64,000 nucleotides of DNA, from the NCBI GenBank assembly GCA_964059195.1, contig CAXKWD010000006.1, forward strand, positions 175,830,825 to 175,894,824, written 5' to 3'. The translations under genes were made by a program, and so were the position numbers. Shown here piece after piece: positions 1 through 9,886 of the stretch. Every line of letters starts with the position of its first letter. The stretch's first letter is position 1. Under the pieces are notes generated by a model. It saw only the letters and a program-made list of their open reading frames with translations, was not told the origin of the DNA and made no database searches. Origin of the DNA: Ectobius pallidus (lineage: Eukaryota; Arthropoda; Insecta; Blattodea; Ectobiidae).

Positions 1-222
1 TTTCCTATAAAAGACATAAAATACAGGTCATTCTCGGAACATATGGGGCCATGCGACAGAAGGGAAAAAATGAACGAGGGAAAAAATTAACAATGTGGAA
101 AGCGCAACACACAATATTCAACTTGATAATATTGTCATAAATCATTTTGCTTTGTGTCATGGCGCCACATACAAATGCTAGCTTGAGAGAAAGTGTAGTT
201 AGGGCTGTATTTTACCTGCATT
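1..222 (+). repeat. partial copy of the Tc1-like element also found at 34816-36149
   Basis: Bases 1-222 match 34881-35100 almost base for base (shared text such as ATTCTCGGAACATATG and AATGCTAGCTTGA). The match stops near 222, where the other copy goes on into a transposase-like helix-turn-helix. The terminal inverted repeat lies outside the window, so only the inner left part of this copy is seen. Confidence 0.75.
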
Positions 223-454
223 CTTATGTAAGTTCGTTATTATGTTTCATTATGTTATCTTCTATTTTTCAGTATGTTTCTTATTATTTTATGCCACAGA
301 TACGCATTTGTTGTAAAATCATACTTTCTTTCTTGCTTTCTTTTGTGTGTGTCCAAAATTCGACACCAACAATGATAATTCATTAGAATTAATTATTATG
401 TTATTCCAGTCATTGACGCGTTTGAAAAAATAAACGTAATAAAAGAAATATATA

Positions 455-535
455 CAAGAATCCACTAAGGATCAAACCCTGGCTGCACACGTTCAATTCC
501 GATGTCTTGACCATTATGCTATTGCGAAGCGATGA
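455..535 (-). repeat. tRNA-derived SINE head (partial)
   Basis: On the minus strand the segment reads like a tRNA promoter pair: an A-box-like TAGCATAATGGTC and, about 35 bases later, a B-box-like GGGTTTGATCC. There is no pairing acceptor stem, so it is read as a SINE head and not as a tRNA gene. Its tail was not delimited. Confidence 0.5.
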
Positions 536-939
536 GAAAATGGCGGCAAACACTTTCTGGCGGGTGGGTTCCAAGTTTTAATGCAATGTATGATGATATC
601 GTACTGGTTATGTTTGAATGAACAGAAAAATAAAATAAGAAACGTTGTAACCCGATTGCTGGCAGCACGATGCTCCCGATTGTCAAGCAACTGCACCAGC
701 TAGAGTTAATGTTAACCCAATTACTCATAGCCATTCACATAAGTAATCGAGAATTTAATAAATATTTATGTTTAACTTCATTTCTTGCATGCCTGGCGAA
801 GGAAGAACAGGAAATAGCAATTTGAAAAGCTTTGGAAGTTTGTGTTAAATGACATTTCAAGATTCAAGGGACAGAAAAAGAGTTCATACAGCAAACTTAA
901 AATATTTTTAAAAATTATTAGTAGGCCTATCTAAACTGC

Positions 940-1175
940 TCGTCTCTTAATCCATCTCTGGGAACTCTCAAGCGATTATTTTTTGCTAATTTCTCTCGTC
1001 TCGTCGAACGTTGTGTGAGTTGTGTGACGAGAGAAAATAGCACAAAAATAATAATAACAATAATAATAATGATAGTAATAATGATGATAATAATAATGAC
1101 AATAATAATAATAATAATAATAATTAGGGCAGGGCAAATCGCGTGAGAGTTCCCAGGAAATGGAATAAGAGACGA
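940..1175. repeat. foldback / MITE-like inverted repeat
   Basis: Bases 940-977 and 1137-1175 are imperfect inverted copies of about 38 bp (outer ends TCGTCTCTTA and TAAGAGACGA; inner parts CTGGGAACTCTCAAG and GCGTGAGAGTTCCCAG). A second inverted pair lies inside (TTTCTCTCGTCT near 991 and GACGAGAGAAAAT near 1027). No open frame and no clear target-site duplication. The superfamily cannot be assigned. Confidence 0.65.
1047..1127. repeat. AAT microsatellite
   Basis: Irregular run of AAT units with GAT interruptions, inside the foldback element 940-1175. Confidence 0.9.
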
Positions 1176-2250
1176 GAAAATAGTATTTTTAATGATCGAG
1201 GTAGAGGAAGTCGCTTAGTGTTCCCAGTGCGACAGAATACTTAATCGGGGTAGTGGAATCCGGGTTTTTCTGAATTTAACACATTCGAATTTGGCGGCGT
1301 TAGACCGTCAGGCGGTGGAAGATCTAACATGCCCACCTCTTTCTCCGAGCTGACAGCACGGGGAAGAAAATGCCTGAACAAGGGGGACTGCTTCATGGGT
1401 AGTCTGTTCTCGTCACCTAGCAGATGTGGGATAAGCGAGAAAACTGCTACTTGCCATCCTCATTTTTTTTATTTGAACAGACTACCCATGCAACGGAGGG
1501 CGTGGTTTCGAGTCCACCTTCACACGGTCGACTTGAAGCACGCTGCCCTCTCAGGATCTCAGTGTCTCCTAGCTTTGCCACCAGGTGGTGGCGTGGCGGG
1601 AAATTAAAAAATACAGATACATTCATAGTAAAAACCAATTCGTGATATGGAAAATAAACTTTAAAAATACGTATTGTAAAGGGAAAATACTGGTGAAGTG
1701 CTACTTCACCTACTTCCCCTGAAGAGACGCCACTGCAGTAGAAAAGTTATTTAAAGGCTTACATTGCCGCTAAAAGCCCTCTTGCTGCTCAACTTTTCAA
1801 CGCCTTGAAGTAATTCAAGAAGGCGACGCTGGAAGTTTCAAGAATAAAATGTAAGTTCAAACATTCATTTCAGTAAAGGATAAAGATAATTTTAGTAGTT
1901 TATTTCAAAAGAAATAAGATGATGTTATAACACGTTTTTATTAGAAAAGTAAAGTTTTAAGAATTTATACCAATTTACACAGTTAAGAATTAGCAAGTTA
2001 AATCCTTGAAGTAAAGAGAAATATAATTTATGTAGAATCAAAGATCAATTTTTAAAGATAATTTTTTTTATTATATTAATTTACAATAAATTAGTATTTA
2101 TCTTAGTACATAAGATTATTATTTAATGGTGCATGAAAATAATAATCACATTGCACGCTATCCTATAAAATCCTCAGCAGTGCCTATCCATTTCCTAATG
2201 GCTTAAAGCCAATCCTGACATGTGTAGTGTTACTGTCGTCGGGGCACAAC
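1176..2250. other. intergenic or intronic stretch without a recognisable gene
   Basis: No family was recognised. The open frames around 1329-1645 are short, overlap on both strands and have no homology I can see. A small inverted pair (GGGTAGTCTGTTC at 1398 and GAACAGACTACCC at 1478) encloses part of them, and a B-box-like GGTTTCGAGTCC lies at 1502. Beyond 1700 the sequence is plain A+T-rich DNA. Confidence 0.5.
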
Positions 2251-2254
2251 AATA

Positions 2255-2335
2255 GTTTAGGCTCTTCATTGATTCTCTGTCAGTCAGTCAGTCAGTCAGG
2301 ACAAAGCCTTATATATATATATATATATATATAGA
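2255..2335 (-). mobile_element. Helitron family A, 5' end only
   Basis: Read on the minus strand this is the start of the family seen complete at 16306-17148: TCTATATATA, an AT run, AAGGCTTTGTCCTGAC, then a TGAC run and the shared GAGAATCAA segment. It ends in GA on the plus strand (TC on the minus), as a Helitron 5' terminus should. The rest of the element is missing. Confidence 0.65.
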
Positions 2336-2354
2336 CGTGTATTTTGTTCCTTTT

Positions 2355-2590
2355 TACGGGCTTCCTCGAGGTGGTTCAATAGCTAAGGGGTGCCTAGCTT
2401 AATAGTGCCTGAAGTTAGCAGGGGTTCCACAGCTAGCATGGGTGACTGGATCACACGTAAATGCAGACCTCTATGGCTCTACAGTTCTCCCACCCCTCCA
2501 TCTCAGCTGTCATCCATCTTCCCCTACTAAACAGGTTTGCACAGTGTTGTCGCATTGTCACAGCTCACAGTAAAGCTTTGATTTGTTGTT
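2355..2590 (+). repeat. dispersed repeat family C
   Basis: The segment around 2490-2590 (CACCCCTCCATCTCAGCTGT, AAAGCTTTGATTTGTTGTTTA) occurs again in inverted orientation at about 7930-8060. Both copies lie beside a Helitron A 5' end. No coding capacity. The type of element is unknown. Confidence 0.6.
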
Positions 2591-2592
2591 TA

Positions 2593-2845
2593 CTAGCAGG
2601 TGCCCGTGGCTTCACCCATGATAATTAATTGAAAATTAAAAATTAAGAGTATAATAATCATTAAAGCATTATATTTATTAACACTTGCACACGAATCATT
2701 CATAAACTAAACCATTAATAATTAATGAAACAGCTAAAAATCCGGCTTTAGAGTACATTCCACGATTAGCAAGCGCCGCCTAAAAAAACGATCTCAGATT
2801 CGATTATGCAGTTCCAAAGGAACCTGTGAACACATAATACGTATT
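2593..2845 (-). mobile_element. Helitron family B, 3' end fragment
   Basis: Starts with CTAG at 2593-2596, the reverse complement of a Helitron 3' CTAG, followed by a degenerate copy of the GTGCCCGCGGCTTCGCCC hairpin and the ATAATTATTTCAAA-type body seen at 30514-32067. Similarity fades near 2845, so this is a truncated or decayed copy. Confidence 0.6.
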
Positions 2846-3078
2846 GTTTCTCAACTGTTTGTTGACAGATGAATATGATGTGAACTTTATTTGATCAATT
2901 CAGTGTAATTTTCAGAAATTATATAATGTTTCAAGGGAAGGAATGGTTTGTTTGGATTTTTATTATCAGCGATATTTCAAGAGTTAAACCATCAATATTT
3001 TACAGCTGGTGTCCACCATTATTAATTATTGACTCCAGGATTTTTAAGAAATTTACACTGGTAGTTTATTAAAAATGT

Positions 3079-4166
3079 TTGTGGTTAATAAAGGTACTAG
3101 AAATCTATAAAATCGACCCTGAAGTGATATCCTTGCTTCAATATATGATGCGGTTATGGGTAAGCACACTGAAGGTTAACCTTGGAAACACTAAAATAAC
3201 ATCAGAAGAGATCCCTGTTAGGAGAGGTATTTTTCAGGGAGACAGCTTAAGCCCGTTGTGGTTTTGTTTATCTAAGATGCTGAATGACTCCAGATATAAA
3301 TATAGAATCAAAGGTAGAGACATGTCAACATATAACCTGATACACTTAATGTATATGGATGACATTAAATTGTTTGCAGGGACTGAAATACAACTAAATG
3401 ACTTACTACAGATTGCCAAACGATTTTGTGATTCTATATGTATGTCATTTGGGTTGGATAAATGTAAGACCCTTTGCATAGAGAAAGGAAAAGTTATATC
3501 CCACACATTTAGAACAGACACAGAAGACCCCTTCTCGGCCATGACAGAATGGGACCGATATAAATATCTTGGACTGATGCAATCTAAGAGAATTGACCAT
3601 AGAGAAATCCGGAAAAAGACAAGAGAAATATACCTGAACAGGGTAACTATGATCCTTAAAGCCCTGTTGAATGGTAAAAACACATTCAAGGCAATTAACA
3701 CATTTGCTATCCCGGTTTTGACATATACATTTGGAATAATTAAATGGCCGGACACTGAATTGGAAAAAGTATTAAGAGCAACTAGAGTGTTGATGACCAA
3801 GCACAGAGTTCTCCACCCTAAGTCAGCAATCGAGAGGCTAATATTGCCAAGGAATAAAGGGGGGCGGGGTCTAGTTGATGTCAAATATTGTTGTAAGCGG
3901 CAAATTATAAATCTTCAACGATATTTTGTACAACAAAGTACACAGCTTCACCAGATTATAGTGCAGGCTGATAACAACTACGGCATGCGGGAATGGAGGA
4001 CATTGAAACAGAAGATGTTAGTGCATGGAAGACATGCATGTGACCTTCACAGACCACATGTTGAGCCGGAAGCATCAAACACCTGGCTTCAAGATGGAGA
4101 TATATTTGCAGAGGTAGCGATACAGGACCAGGTTGTAGCAACCAAAAATTACTTAAAATATACAGT
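3079..4166 (+). pseudogene. LINE reverse transcriptase, 5'-truncated and interrupted
   Basis: This open frame encodes about 360 residues of a non-LTR reverse transcriptase and has no ATG start, so the copy is 5'-truncated. Visible motifs are FQGDSLSPLWFCL near residue 52 and the catalytic YMDD near residue 92, followed by the KYLGL thumb segment near residue 164. The QGDSLSP spacing resembles the R2-type group of site-specific or restriction-endonuclease LINEs, but the clade is uncertain. The frame is cut at 4166 by two nested insertions (4167-4442 inside 4451-5367). It resumes at 5370 in a cysteine/histidine cluster typical of a LINE C-terminus. The host LINE must therefore be older than both insertions. 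It has no endonuclease part in the window and cannot be active. Confidence 0.85.
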
Positions 4167-4456
4167 ATGAAAAAGATATAAAAAGGAGAGGAAGGTGCCA
4201 GAGAACTTACCAATTGGCAGGAGAAGCTGGTCTTCAATTGGTGCTGGCTCTGGTATCATAGAAACACATAAAAAGAAAGAACAATAAAAACGAAAATTTT
4301 CTTTTTATGTGTTTCTATGATACCAGAGCCAGCACCAATTGAAGACCAGCTTCTCCTGCCAATTGGTAAGTTCTCTGGCACCTTCCTCTCCTTTTTATAT
4401 CTTTTTCATGCTTAATGGCCTAGAGCCACCTAACCTAAACCATTAAAATATACAGT
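4153..4456. repeat. perfect palindrome insertion with 14-bp target-site duplication
   Basis: Arms 4167-4278 and 4298-4409 are exact inverted copies of 112 bp around a 19-bp loop. A 33-bp tail (ending CCTAACCTAAACCAT) follows. The 14-mer TTAAAATATACAGT stands immediately before (4153-4166) and after (4443-4456) the 276-bp insert. The second copy includes the first bases of the mariner terminal repeat, so the palindrome was inserted into the end of that mariner. There is no open frame. A 14-bp duplication points to target-primed retroposition and not to a cut-and-paste element. Confidence 0.85.
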
Positions 4457-5367
4457 GTGGTTCGTTTGAGATGTCAGAAAAGTAAAACGTTATATTTAAG
4501 AGGTTAATGTACATAGCTCTCTGCAATTTGCTGTAATGTAAGTGGAAAGGATGGGAGTTAATGATGACTGATGTATCAGACTTCGGACACATGGCTTGGC
4601 GGTGCTATCGTGCATAGAAGACAAAATGGTGGTCACGCCACAACAGCACGCTCAGTGTGTAGTATGGTATGCTAAGTTTTCTGTTTTCAAGTGTAATACA
4701 AACACAGGGGGCTTTCCGGCGTGGGTACAACTTTCGGTATGCCACTTCGTATTAAGACATTCTTAACTGGTACCACATGTTCTTGGAAGATGGTCTCAAA
4801 ATGCCTCGTACAGGCGGATGGTTACGTGATAGAAACAAGAAAGAGGATATTCGACAAGCCATGATTCAAAGTCCAAAAAAAATCACTCCGCCGCTTATCA
4901 TCATAGCAGAATATGTCATACACAACATGTCAAAGGACGGTAAGAAGTTCCCATACTGTATTCAGCGAGTGCAAGCACTGACGCAACATCATTACGAAGG
5001 TCGTATGAATTTTTCTTCAGTGATGTGTGAGAGACAGGACTTGACTCCTCCAGATTTTTTTGTGTGGGGGTATATCAAGTCAACTGTGTACACACAAAAA
5101 CCACAGAATTAGCTGACCTACGACAGATGATTACTGCGGCCTTTCAGCAAATCACTCCAGAAATGCTCCGCGCCACGTGGCGGAACCTGTCCGCGAGGTA
5201 TGATTTGTGCCGCATTCACAATGGCGGTCATGTTGAGTGCTAATGTCCTGGAATACAAAACTTACAGGTTTCCTACACCTGTTTATACCATTAACAATCA
5301 ATAAATTTAAATAGTTTCTTGTACACAATGCTTTACTTTTCTGACATCTCTAACGGATCACCCTGTA
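4451..5367 (+). mobile_element. internally deleted mariner-like element
   Basis: Terminal inverted repeats of about 40 bp: 4451-4490 (start TACAGTGTGGTTCGTTTGAG) and 5328-5367 (end ATCACCCTGTA), flanked by TA at 4449-4450 and 5368-5369. Inside are scraps of transposase on the plus strand: an N-terminal piece near 4640-4760 and a C-terminal piece in 4990-5240, containing LTPPDFFVWGYIKS and WRNLSARYDLC. The middle of the gene is gone. Removing the element joins the LINE reading frame on both sides, which confirms the boundaries. Confidence 0.85.
4777..5112 (+). pseudogene. mariner-like transposase remnant
   Basis: A 111-residue open frame within the mariner. Its last 25 residues match the part of mariner transposases just after the third catalytic acidic residue (DLTPPDFFVWGYIKS). 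Homology continues past the stop at 5112 in a second frame (LRQMITAAFQQITPEMLR at about 5120-5175), so at least one frameshift is present. The first catalytic aspartate region is missing. Not functional. Confidence 0.7.
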
Positions 5368-5369
5368 TA

Positions 5370-5548
5370 ATCAAGGCAGACATCCAAGATGATATCTGCA
5401 GATGATGTCGGAATGCCTCTGAAACAATCCAACATATCACGGGAGCCTGCCAGGCGCTCGCTTCGAATGAATATCTTAAGCGCCACAACCAGGTGGCTGG
5501 TATACTGCATCAAGCGTTAGCTCTTAAATGTGGGCTTACTCAAGAGAT
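5370..5548 (+). pseudogene. C-terminal part of the LINE that begins at 3079
   Basis: Once the mariner is removed the frame goes on as IIKADIQDD and then a CxxC-type cluster with the pattern C-R-N-A-S-E-T-I-Q-H-I-T-G-A-C, followed by YLKRHNQVAGILHQALAL. This cysteine/histidine arrangement is a standard LINE C-terminal zinc knuckle. One in-frame stop occurs near 5407. The copy is cut at about 5550 by a minus-strand LINE fragment. Confidence 0.75.
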
Positions 5549-5550
5549 AT

Positions 5551-5930
5551 TAATATTATTCATTCATATTCATATTTACTGTCATTGGACATTACAAATC
5601 CTAATCACATTTATACCTATTCAATATACAAATTAAAACTCTAAAATAATAACACAATACAATATCATCCATAAAACGCATGATTTGTAAGCCATTCTTG
5701 CACAACTGATTTAAATCTATGAAGACTTATGTCTGTGTTTGGTGGGAGCTTATTAAAAAGTTCCATACCTATATATTTAAAACTGTTCTGTACTTTAGTC
5801 AGTCTAGTAAAATCTTCATTCAGAAGACTTTTTTGTCTTGTGTTATATATATGTACATCAGATCTTAGGTTAAAATCTAAAATATTTTCTTTAATATATA
5901 AAAGAGACTGCAATATACAGTGAGTCTCAA
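5551..5930 (-). pseudogene. 5'-truncated LINE 3' end
   Basis: A minus-strand frame (5665-5913) encodes the far C-terminus of a Jockey/CR1-type LINE polyprotein, seen by YNTRQKSLL and IGMELFNKLP. The stop is followed by a short untranslated tail running to ATT-rich sequence near 5551. It begins abruptly at 5930, next to an AAT run. The copy is too short to do anything. Confidence 0.75.
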
Positions 5931-5970
5931 GTCAGATAATAATAATAATAATGCTTACACTTCAATTTTT

Positions 5971-6095
5971 CGGCCGGGGCCGGGGCTGGGGCCGGGGCCG
6001 GGGCTGGGGCCGGGGCCGGGGCTGGGGCCGGGGCCGGGGCTGGGGCCGGGGCCGGGGCTGGGGCCGGGGCCGGGGCTGGGTCCGGGGCCGGGGCT
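5971..6095. repeat. 18-bp GC-rich minisatellite
   Basis: About seven tandem units of GGCCGGGGCTGGGGCCGG, with one T change in the last unit. GC is near 90 percent in otherwise A+T-rich DNA, and it can form G-quadruplexes. The open frames through it (Gly-Pro or Ala-Pro repeats on either strand) are by-products of the repeat. Confidence 0.95.
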
Positions 6096-6197
6096 CCATA
6101 AAATTTTGAAACTGAAAATAAGAAGGAGGAGGTTAAACCAATTACCAAAGGCTGATGTGAACAGAAATTATTTTTTTTCCTATTGTCAATATATATA

Positions 6198-7016
6198 CAG
6201 TCAACCCTCGATGAAATGCCCCTCTTTACACTGCGCCAATAAATACAAGTGAACAGATCTTCTCCCACATAAAATACATAAGAAACCTCGTTACTGTGCC
6301 AGTTCAATTAGTGCCAGTGAATATAAGACAAGATTTTTATAAAATATAGCTTGCAGTGATTTCTTTTAGTTCTAGAATTCTTTTAAGACTGGCGTGAATG
6401 TTAGGAAGATTATTTAAGAAACAACTGCACTGTATTTCCAAGAAGTGAGTGTAAATGTAGTGTGGTGGAATAAGGAAGCTATGTTAAGAAGTCTGACAGA
6501 CAGCCTGTGTGAGGATGGAGCAGGTAGAAAGAGTCCTTCATTCAAATGTTCACTTCTTTTAGTCCAGTGTTCATTCAGCAGTTAAACGCTACACTACAGT
6601 TACTGAGTTACAGTTAATCGCTTACTTCATAAAGGTTTCTCGGGTTGTCAACCAGGTTTGTAGATCAATTGTAGGTTGTAGACCTGGTTGACAACCTGAG
6701 AAACCTTTATGAATAAACTTCGCCAGGAAAATCTGAAATCTTAATCGCTTACTTGATTTTCAACCCCTTTGTGTACTGTAGCACTGGACATATACTGTAA
6801 TAAACTTAGTTACTGTACAGTATTTTATATTGTGATAAAGTCCTATATTTGTCTTTTATTTAATTTTTTTTTTTCATAAAAGAATACAGTAAATTAATAC
6901 AGCATTGTACTATATCATTTTTATTTTTTTAAATTACATTTTGTTTTAGTGTCACCTTCACTTTATGCCACTAAATGTTACAGAACGGATGGTGGCATTA
7001 TATCGAGGGTTGACAG
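6198..7016. mobile_element. pogo/Tigger-like non-autonomous element
   Basis: Terminal inverted repeats of about 24 bp, CAGTCAACCCTCGATGAAAT at 6198 and ATATCGAGGGTTGACAG ending at 7016, have the CAGT-CTCGAT form of pogo-group elements. A TA precedes the left end; the right flank is TT, probably a mutated TA. No transposase frame. A hairpin insert occupies 6626-6740. Confidence 0.75.
6612..6754. repeat. hairpin insertion with 14-bp target-site duplication
   Basis: The 14-mer TTAATCGCTTACTT occurs at 6612-6625 and 6741-6754. Between them lies a 115-bp insert with inverted arms of about 32 bp (CATAAAGGTTTCTCGGGTTG and its near-perfect complement ending at about 6710). It finishes with a 28-bp tail, AATAAACTTCGCC then AGGAAAATCTGAAATC. 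The layout (duplication, palindrome, tail, duplication) is the same as at 4153-4456, with unrelated sequence. Confidence 0.8.
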
Positions 7017-7104
7017 TTTATGCAAGTAGGACTAAATACATGTAAGGGACAAAGTTTTGAGCAAAAAGGGAATAATTACAAATACTAATTAGGTTTGTAA
7101 TGGA

Positions 7105-7640
7105 AAATCCACACATAGGAATAACATCATGTCATTGAGAGAATTAGAAGATATTTATTGATCCAATCGGTACAACACATTAAAAGGATTCAAAATAGGC
7201 CCCTCCTACATCGATACATCGGTTCCAGCAAGATTTTCAGGCATCAAAGGCATCACAGTTGGCCTTTTTCAGAATGTCCTTTAGAACCTTGGTGCAAGCC
7301 TCTTTCACTTTGTCCACTGTCCTGAAATGATGTCCTTTCATGGAAGTTCTCAAGCATGAGGACAAGAAGAAGTTAGCCCTTCAGAGCGGCTGGGGAACTG
7401 TTGGAACCATTGAAACGGCTTGGAAGCAGGTCATGAAGAAGGCAGTGTGGGCTGGTGCGTTCATCTCTTGAGCACTTTGACGTAGAATTTGGCATTGACG
7501 ATTACACCATGAAAGAATATCGGTTTGGAACAGTTGACGAAGTCAGAGAGACTTGCACCAAGATTCTAAAAGGACATTCCAGAAAAGGCCTACCGTGATG
7601 TCTTTGATGCCTGGAAATCTCGCTGGAAGTGATGTATTGA
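7105..7640. pseudogene. inverted remnants of a mariner-like transposase 3' end
   Basis: 7541-7636 on the plus strand encodes a transposase C-terminus (pattern FDAWKSRWK then CI). The same text in reverse complement fills 7135-7330, including the 3' untranslated part. A third partial piece lies between (7331-7490). The real 3' end of the plus copy appears at 8085-8178, ending GGACAACCCTG, after removal of the Helitron A and family C pieces that sit between. All frames are broken. Confidence 0.6.
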
Positions 7641-7862
7641 ATTCTGTGTAAAAAGGGATTAAGTATTCTCAAAAACATATAATTTTTGGCATTTAAAATC
7701 AAAATTTTTCAAAATCCTTTCTTAGTGATCACCTACATTATGAAATGAAGGTACTGTCAAAATTCCAAGTCTCTACCTGTTATAGTTTAGGCTGTACGTT
7801 GATTCTCTGTCTGTCAGTCAGTCAGTCATTCAGTCAGGACAAAGCTTCTTATATATATATAG
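7641..7862 (-). mobile_element. Helitron family A, 5' part
   Basis: Same text as the right part of 16306-17148 (TTTTTGGCATTTAAA, TCACCTACATTATGAAA, AATTCCAAGTCTCTAC, then the TCAG run and GGACAAAGC). It ends at TATATATAGA, a minus-strand TC start. The 3' half with its CTAG end is absent. Confidence 0.7.
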
Positions 7863-7869
7863 AGATGAA

Positions 7870-8084
7870 CAATAATAATAATGACATACTGATGTAGGTA
7901 ATTGTGACATGAAAGATGGAATGCAGAGGAAATAAACAACAAATCAAAGCTTTACTGTGAGCTGTGACAATGCGACAACAGGATGCAAACCTGTATAGTA
8001 AGGGAAGATGGATGGGTAATAAAATCAGTTCCCTATGACAGCTGAGATGGAGGGGTGGTAAGAAAAACATGTGGAGCCATACAG
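7870..8084 (-). repeat. dispersed repeat family C, second copy
   Basis: Reverse complement of the block at 2490-2590 (AACAAATCAAAGCTTTACTG, ACAGCTGAGATGGAGGGGTG), extended by about 60 bp on the left. Again it touches a Helitron A 5' end. Confidence 0.6.
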
Positions 8085-8405
8085 AAGGGGCCTATTTTAA
8101 AACCTTTTAGTGTATTGTACCGATTGAATCAATAAATATCTTCTAATTGACTCACTGACATTACTTTTTGGACAACCCTGAATAAATACCCCTACCAATT
8201 GATAACCAGGGGTTGGCTGAGGACGATTTACACTTTTGCAAAAGACTTAGGAGAGTACACTTTGAGATTATTATTACGACAGCACAAGAAAAAAATATTG
8301 TGACACCCATACTAATGGCGAGTGTTAAGCTTAGGAATTTAGCTAAATAAAAGTGTTTATAACTGAAATAAATAAATTTAAAAAAAAGCATAGAAGAAAT
8401 AAGTA

Positions 8406-9714
8406 CATAGGTTGGTTTTTTAGTTTTGGCACCAATGCTTCAGTGCCAAGTTGCAACAATGTTGGGCGCTGCCACTTTTACCAACGGTTGCTGACCTGCA
8501 TCCCCTCCCTCAGAGTACATGACCTCGCCCGTCCCCACCACCACTCGTGCGCAGTCACGCCTGTTAGATGAGTAGTGTGAAACCAGCGCTCGTGAAAGAC
8601 AGTCGAAATCTTTTCCAAGCAGGAGCAGAGAACGTGGATAAAAATTCAGTGTGCTAGGGGTTGCAGTGCTAAACAGTGCCACCGAGGATTGGAGGAGGCG
8701 TGCGGTGCAGCTGTGTTACCGTACAGAACGGTAGCCTTTCGAGATGGGTGCGAACGTGTGGAGCACATGCCTCGATTTGGTCACCCACCAGTAAGTGATG
8801 ACAATGTACAGATGGTGTCCGCGTTAGTAGAGGTGGATCGGAACGTAACGATACGTCAATTAGAGCAAGATACCAGACTGGCGCATTCGACTGTCCTCCA
8901 CATCCTGAAGGACTTACTGAAAATGAGGAAGATTGCGTCCAAATGGGTTCCGCATGACATAACCGACATGCACAAATGGCTGCGATATGACGCTTGTCAT
9001 ATGCACCTGCAGCGTTATGAGCACGAAGGAGAGGCCTTCTTATGGCGTATCATAACCATTGACGAGACGTGGGCCAGATCTTATGAGCCACAGTTAACAT
9101 GCCAATCGAACGAGTGGCGGCACCACGGTTCACCATGGAAACAAACAGTTCGACCAACCCCCACCAATGTGAAGGTAATGTTGATTCTTGCCTATAATTG
9201 GGATGGTGTGATTATTCACCATACCGTTCCCCGAGGGCAAACTGTTAATGCGGCGTACTATTGTTCATTTCTGCAAGACCATTTCCGAGGAGCTCTGAGA
9301 AGGAAACGGCGCCACCACATGGTTACACCGCCCATCGTTCTGCATGACAATGCTAGGGCACACACAGCAGGCTTGTGCCGGCATTGTTGGATCGCTGGGG
9401 CTGGGAGGTCCTCTATCACCCCCTATTCTCCCGACATCAGTCCCTGAGACTATGATCTCATCCCGAAGACGAAGATGACAATGCGCGGGGAGCACTTCCG
9501 TACCATTGAAGACGTTAAGCAGGCTGCCGAGCGCTCTCTTCGCACCATCAATAGATTGGGCAGTGCCAACGGGATCCAACGACTTACGCATCGCTGGCAA
9601 CACGTTGTATGCAACGGTGGGGACTACATCGAGGGACTATGAAACTTGGAACCATCTATTTTGAGTTATTAATCCAGTTATAACTATGGTGCCAAAACTA
9701 AAACCCAACCCATG
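8406..9714 (+). mobile_element. full-length mariner-like element, inactive
   Basis: Terminal inverted repeats of about 30 bp (start CATAGGTTGGTTTTTTAGTT, end AACTAAAACCCAACCCATG) flanked by TA at 8404-8405 and 9715-9716. At 1309 bp it has the normal length of an autonomous mariner. It carries one transposase gene, at 8689-9640, which is broken. Confidence 0.9.
8689..9640 (+). pseudogene. mariner transposase (DD34D type) with stop codon
   Basis: The frame covers the helix-turn-helix region and the DDD catalytic domain of a mariner transposase: TIRQLEQDTRLAHSTV (second helix-turn-helix), IDETWARSYEP with the first aspartate (near residue 126), VLHDNARAHT with the second, and YSPDISP with the third. 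A TGA at 9445-9447 sits directly after YSPDISP, where a cysteine is usual. The frame then reads on to the normal C-terminus (HRWQHVVCNGGDYIEGL) at 9640. The N-terminal third before residue 25 is out of frame. One stop plus an N-terminal lesion make this a fairly young but dead copy. Confidence 0.88.
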
Positions 9715-9886
9715 TATTACTATTTCACAAGCACAAAAAATTAATATTAAGCATCATGAGGGAACAGTCATAAACATAATAATTAATCATAGCAAGCAAA
9801 AACCAAGCCCATTGGCGAATAATCAAATAACAATAGGCCTACAGAACACCGGGGGAAGTATACTGAACAGTAAAGAAAGACATAAT

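Noticed and set aside
1329..1645. Small protein genes of 63-92 residues
   Set aside because: Three overlapping frames on both strands without recognisable domains, splice context or element ends.
5920..6307. Gly-Pro-Leu and Ala-Pro repeat proteins on both strands
   Set aside because: They are the translation of the 18-bp GC-rich minisatellite; either strand stays open only because of the repeat.
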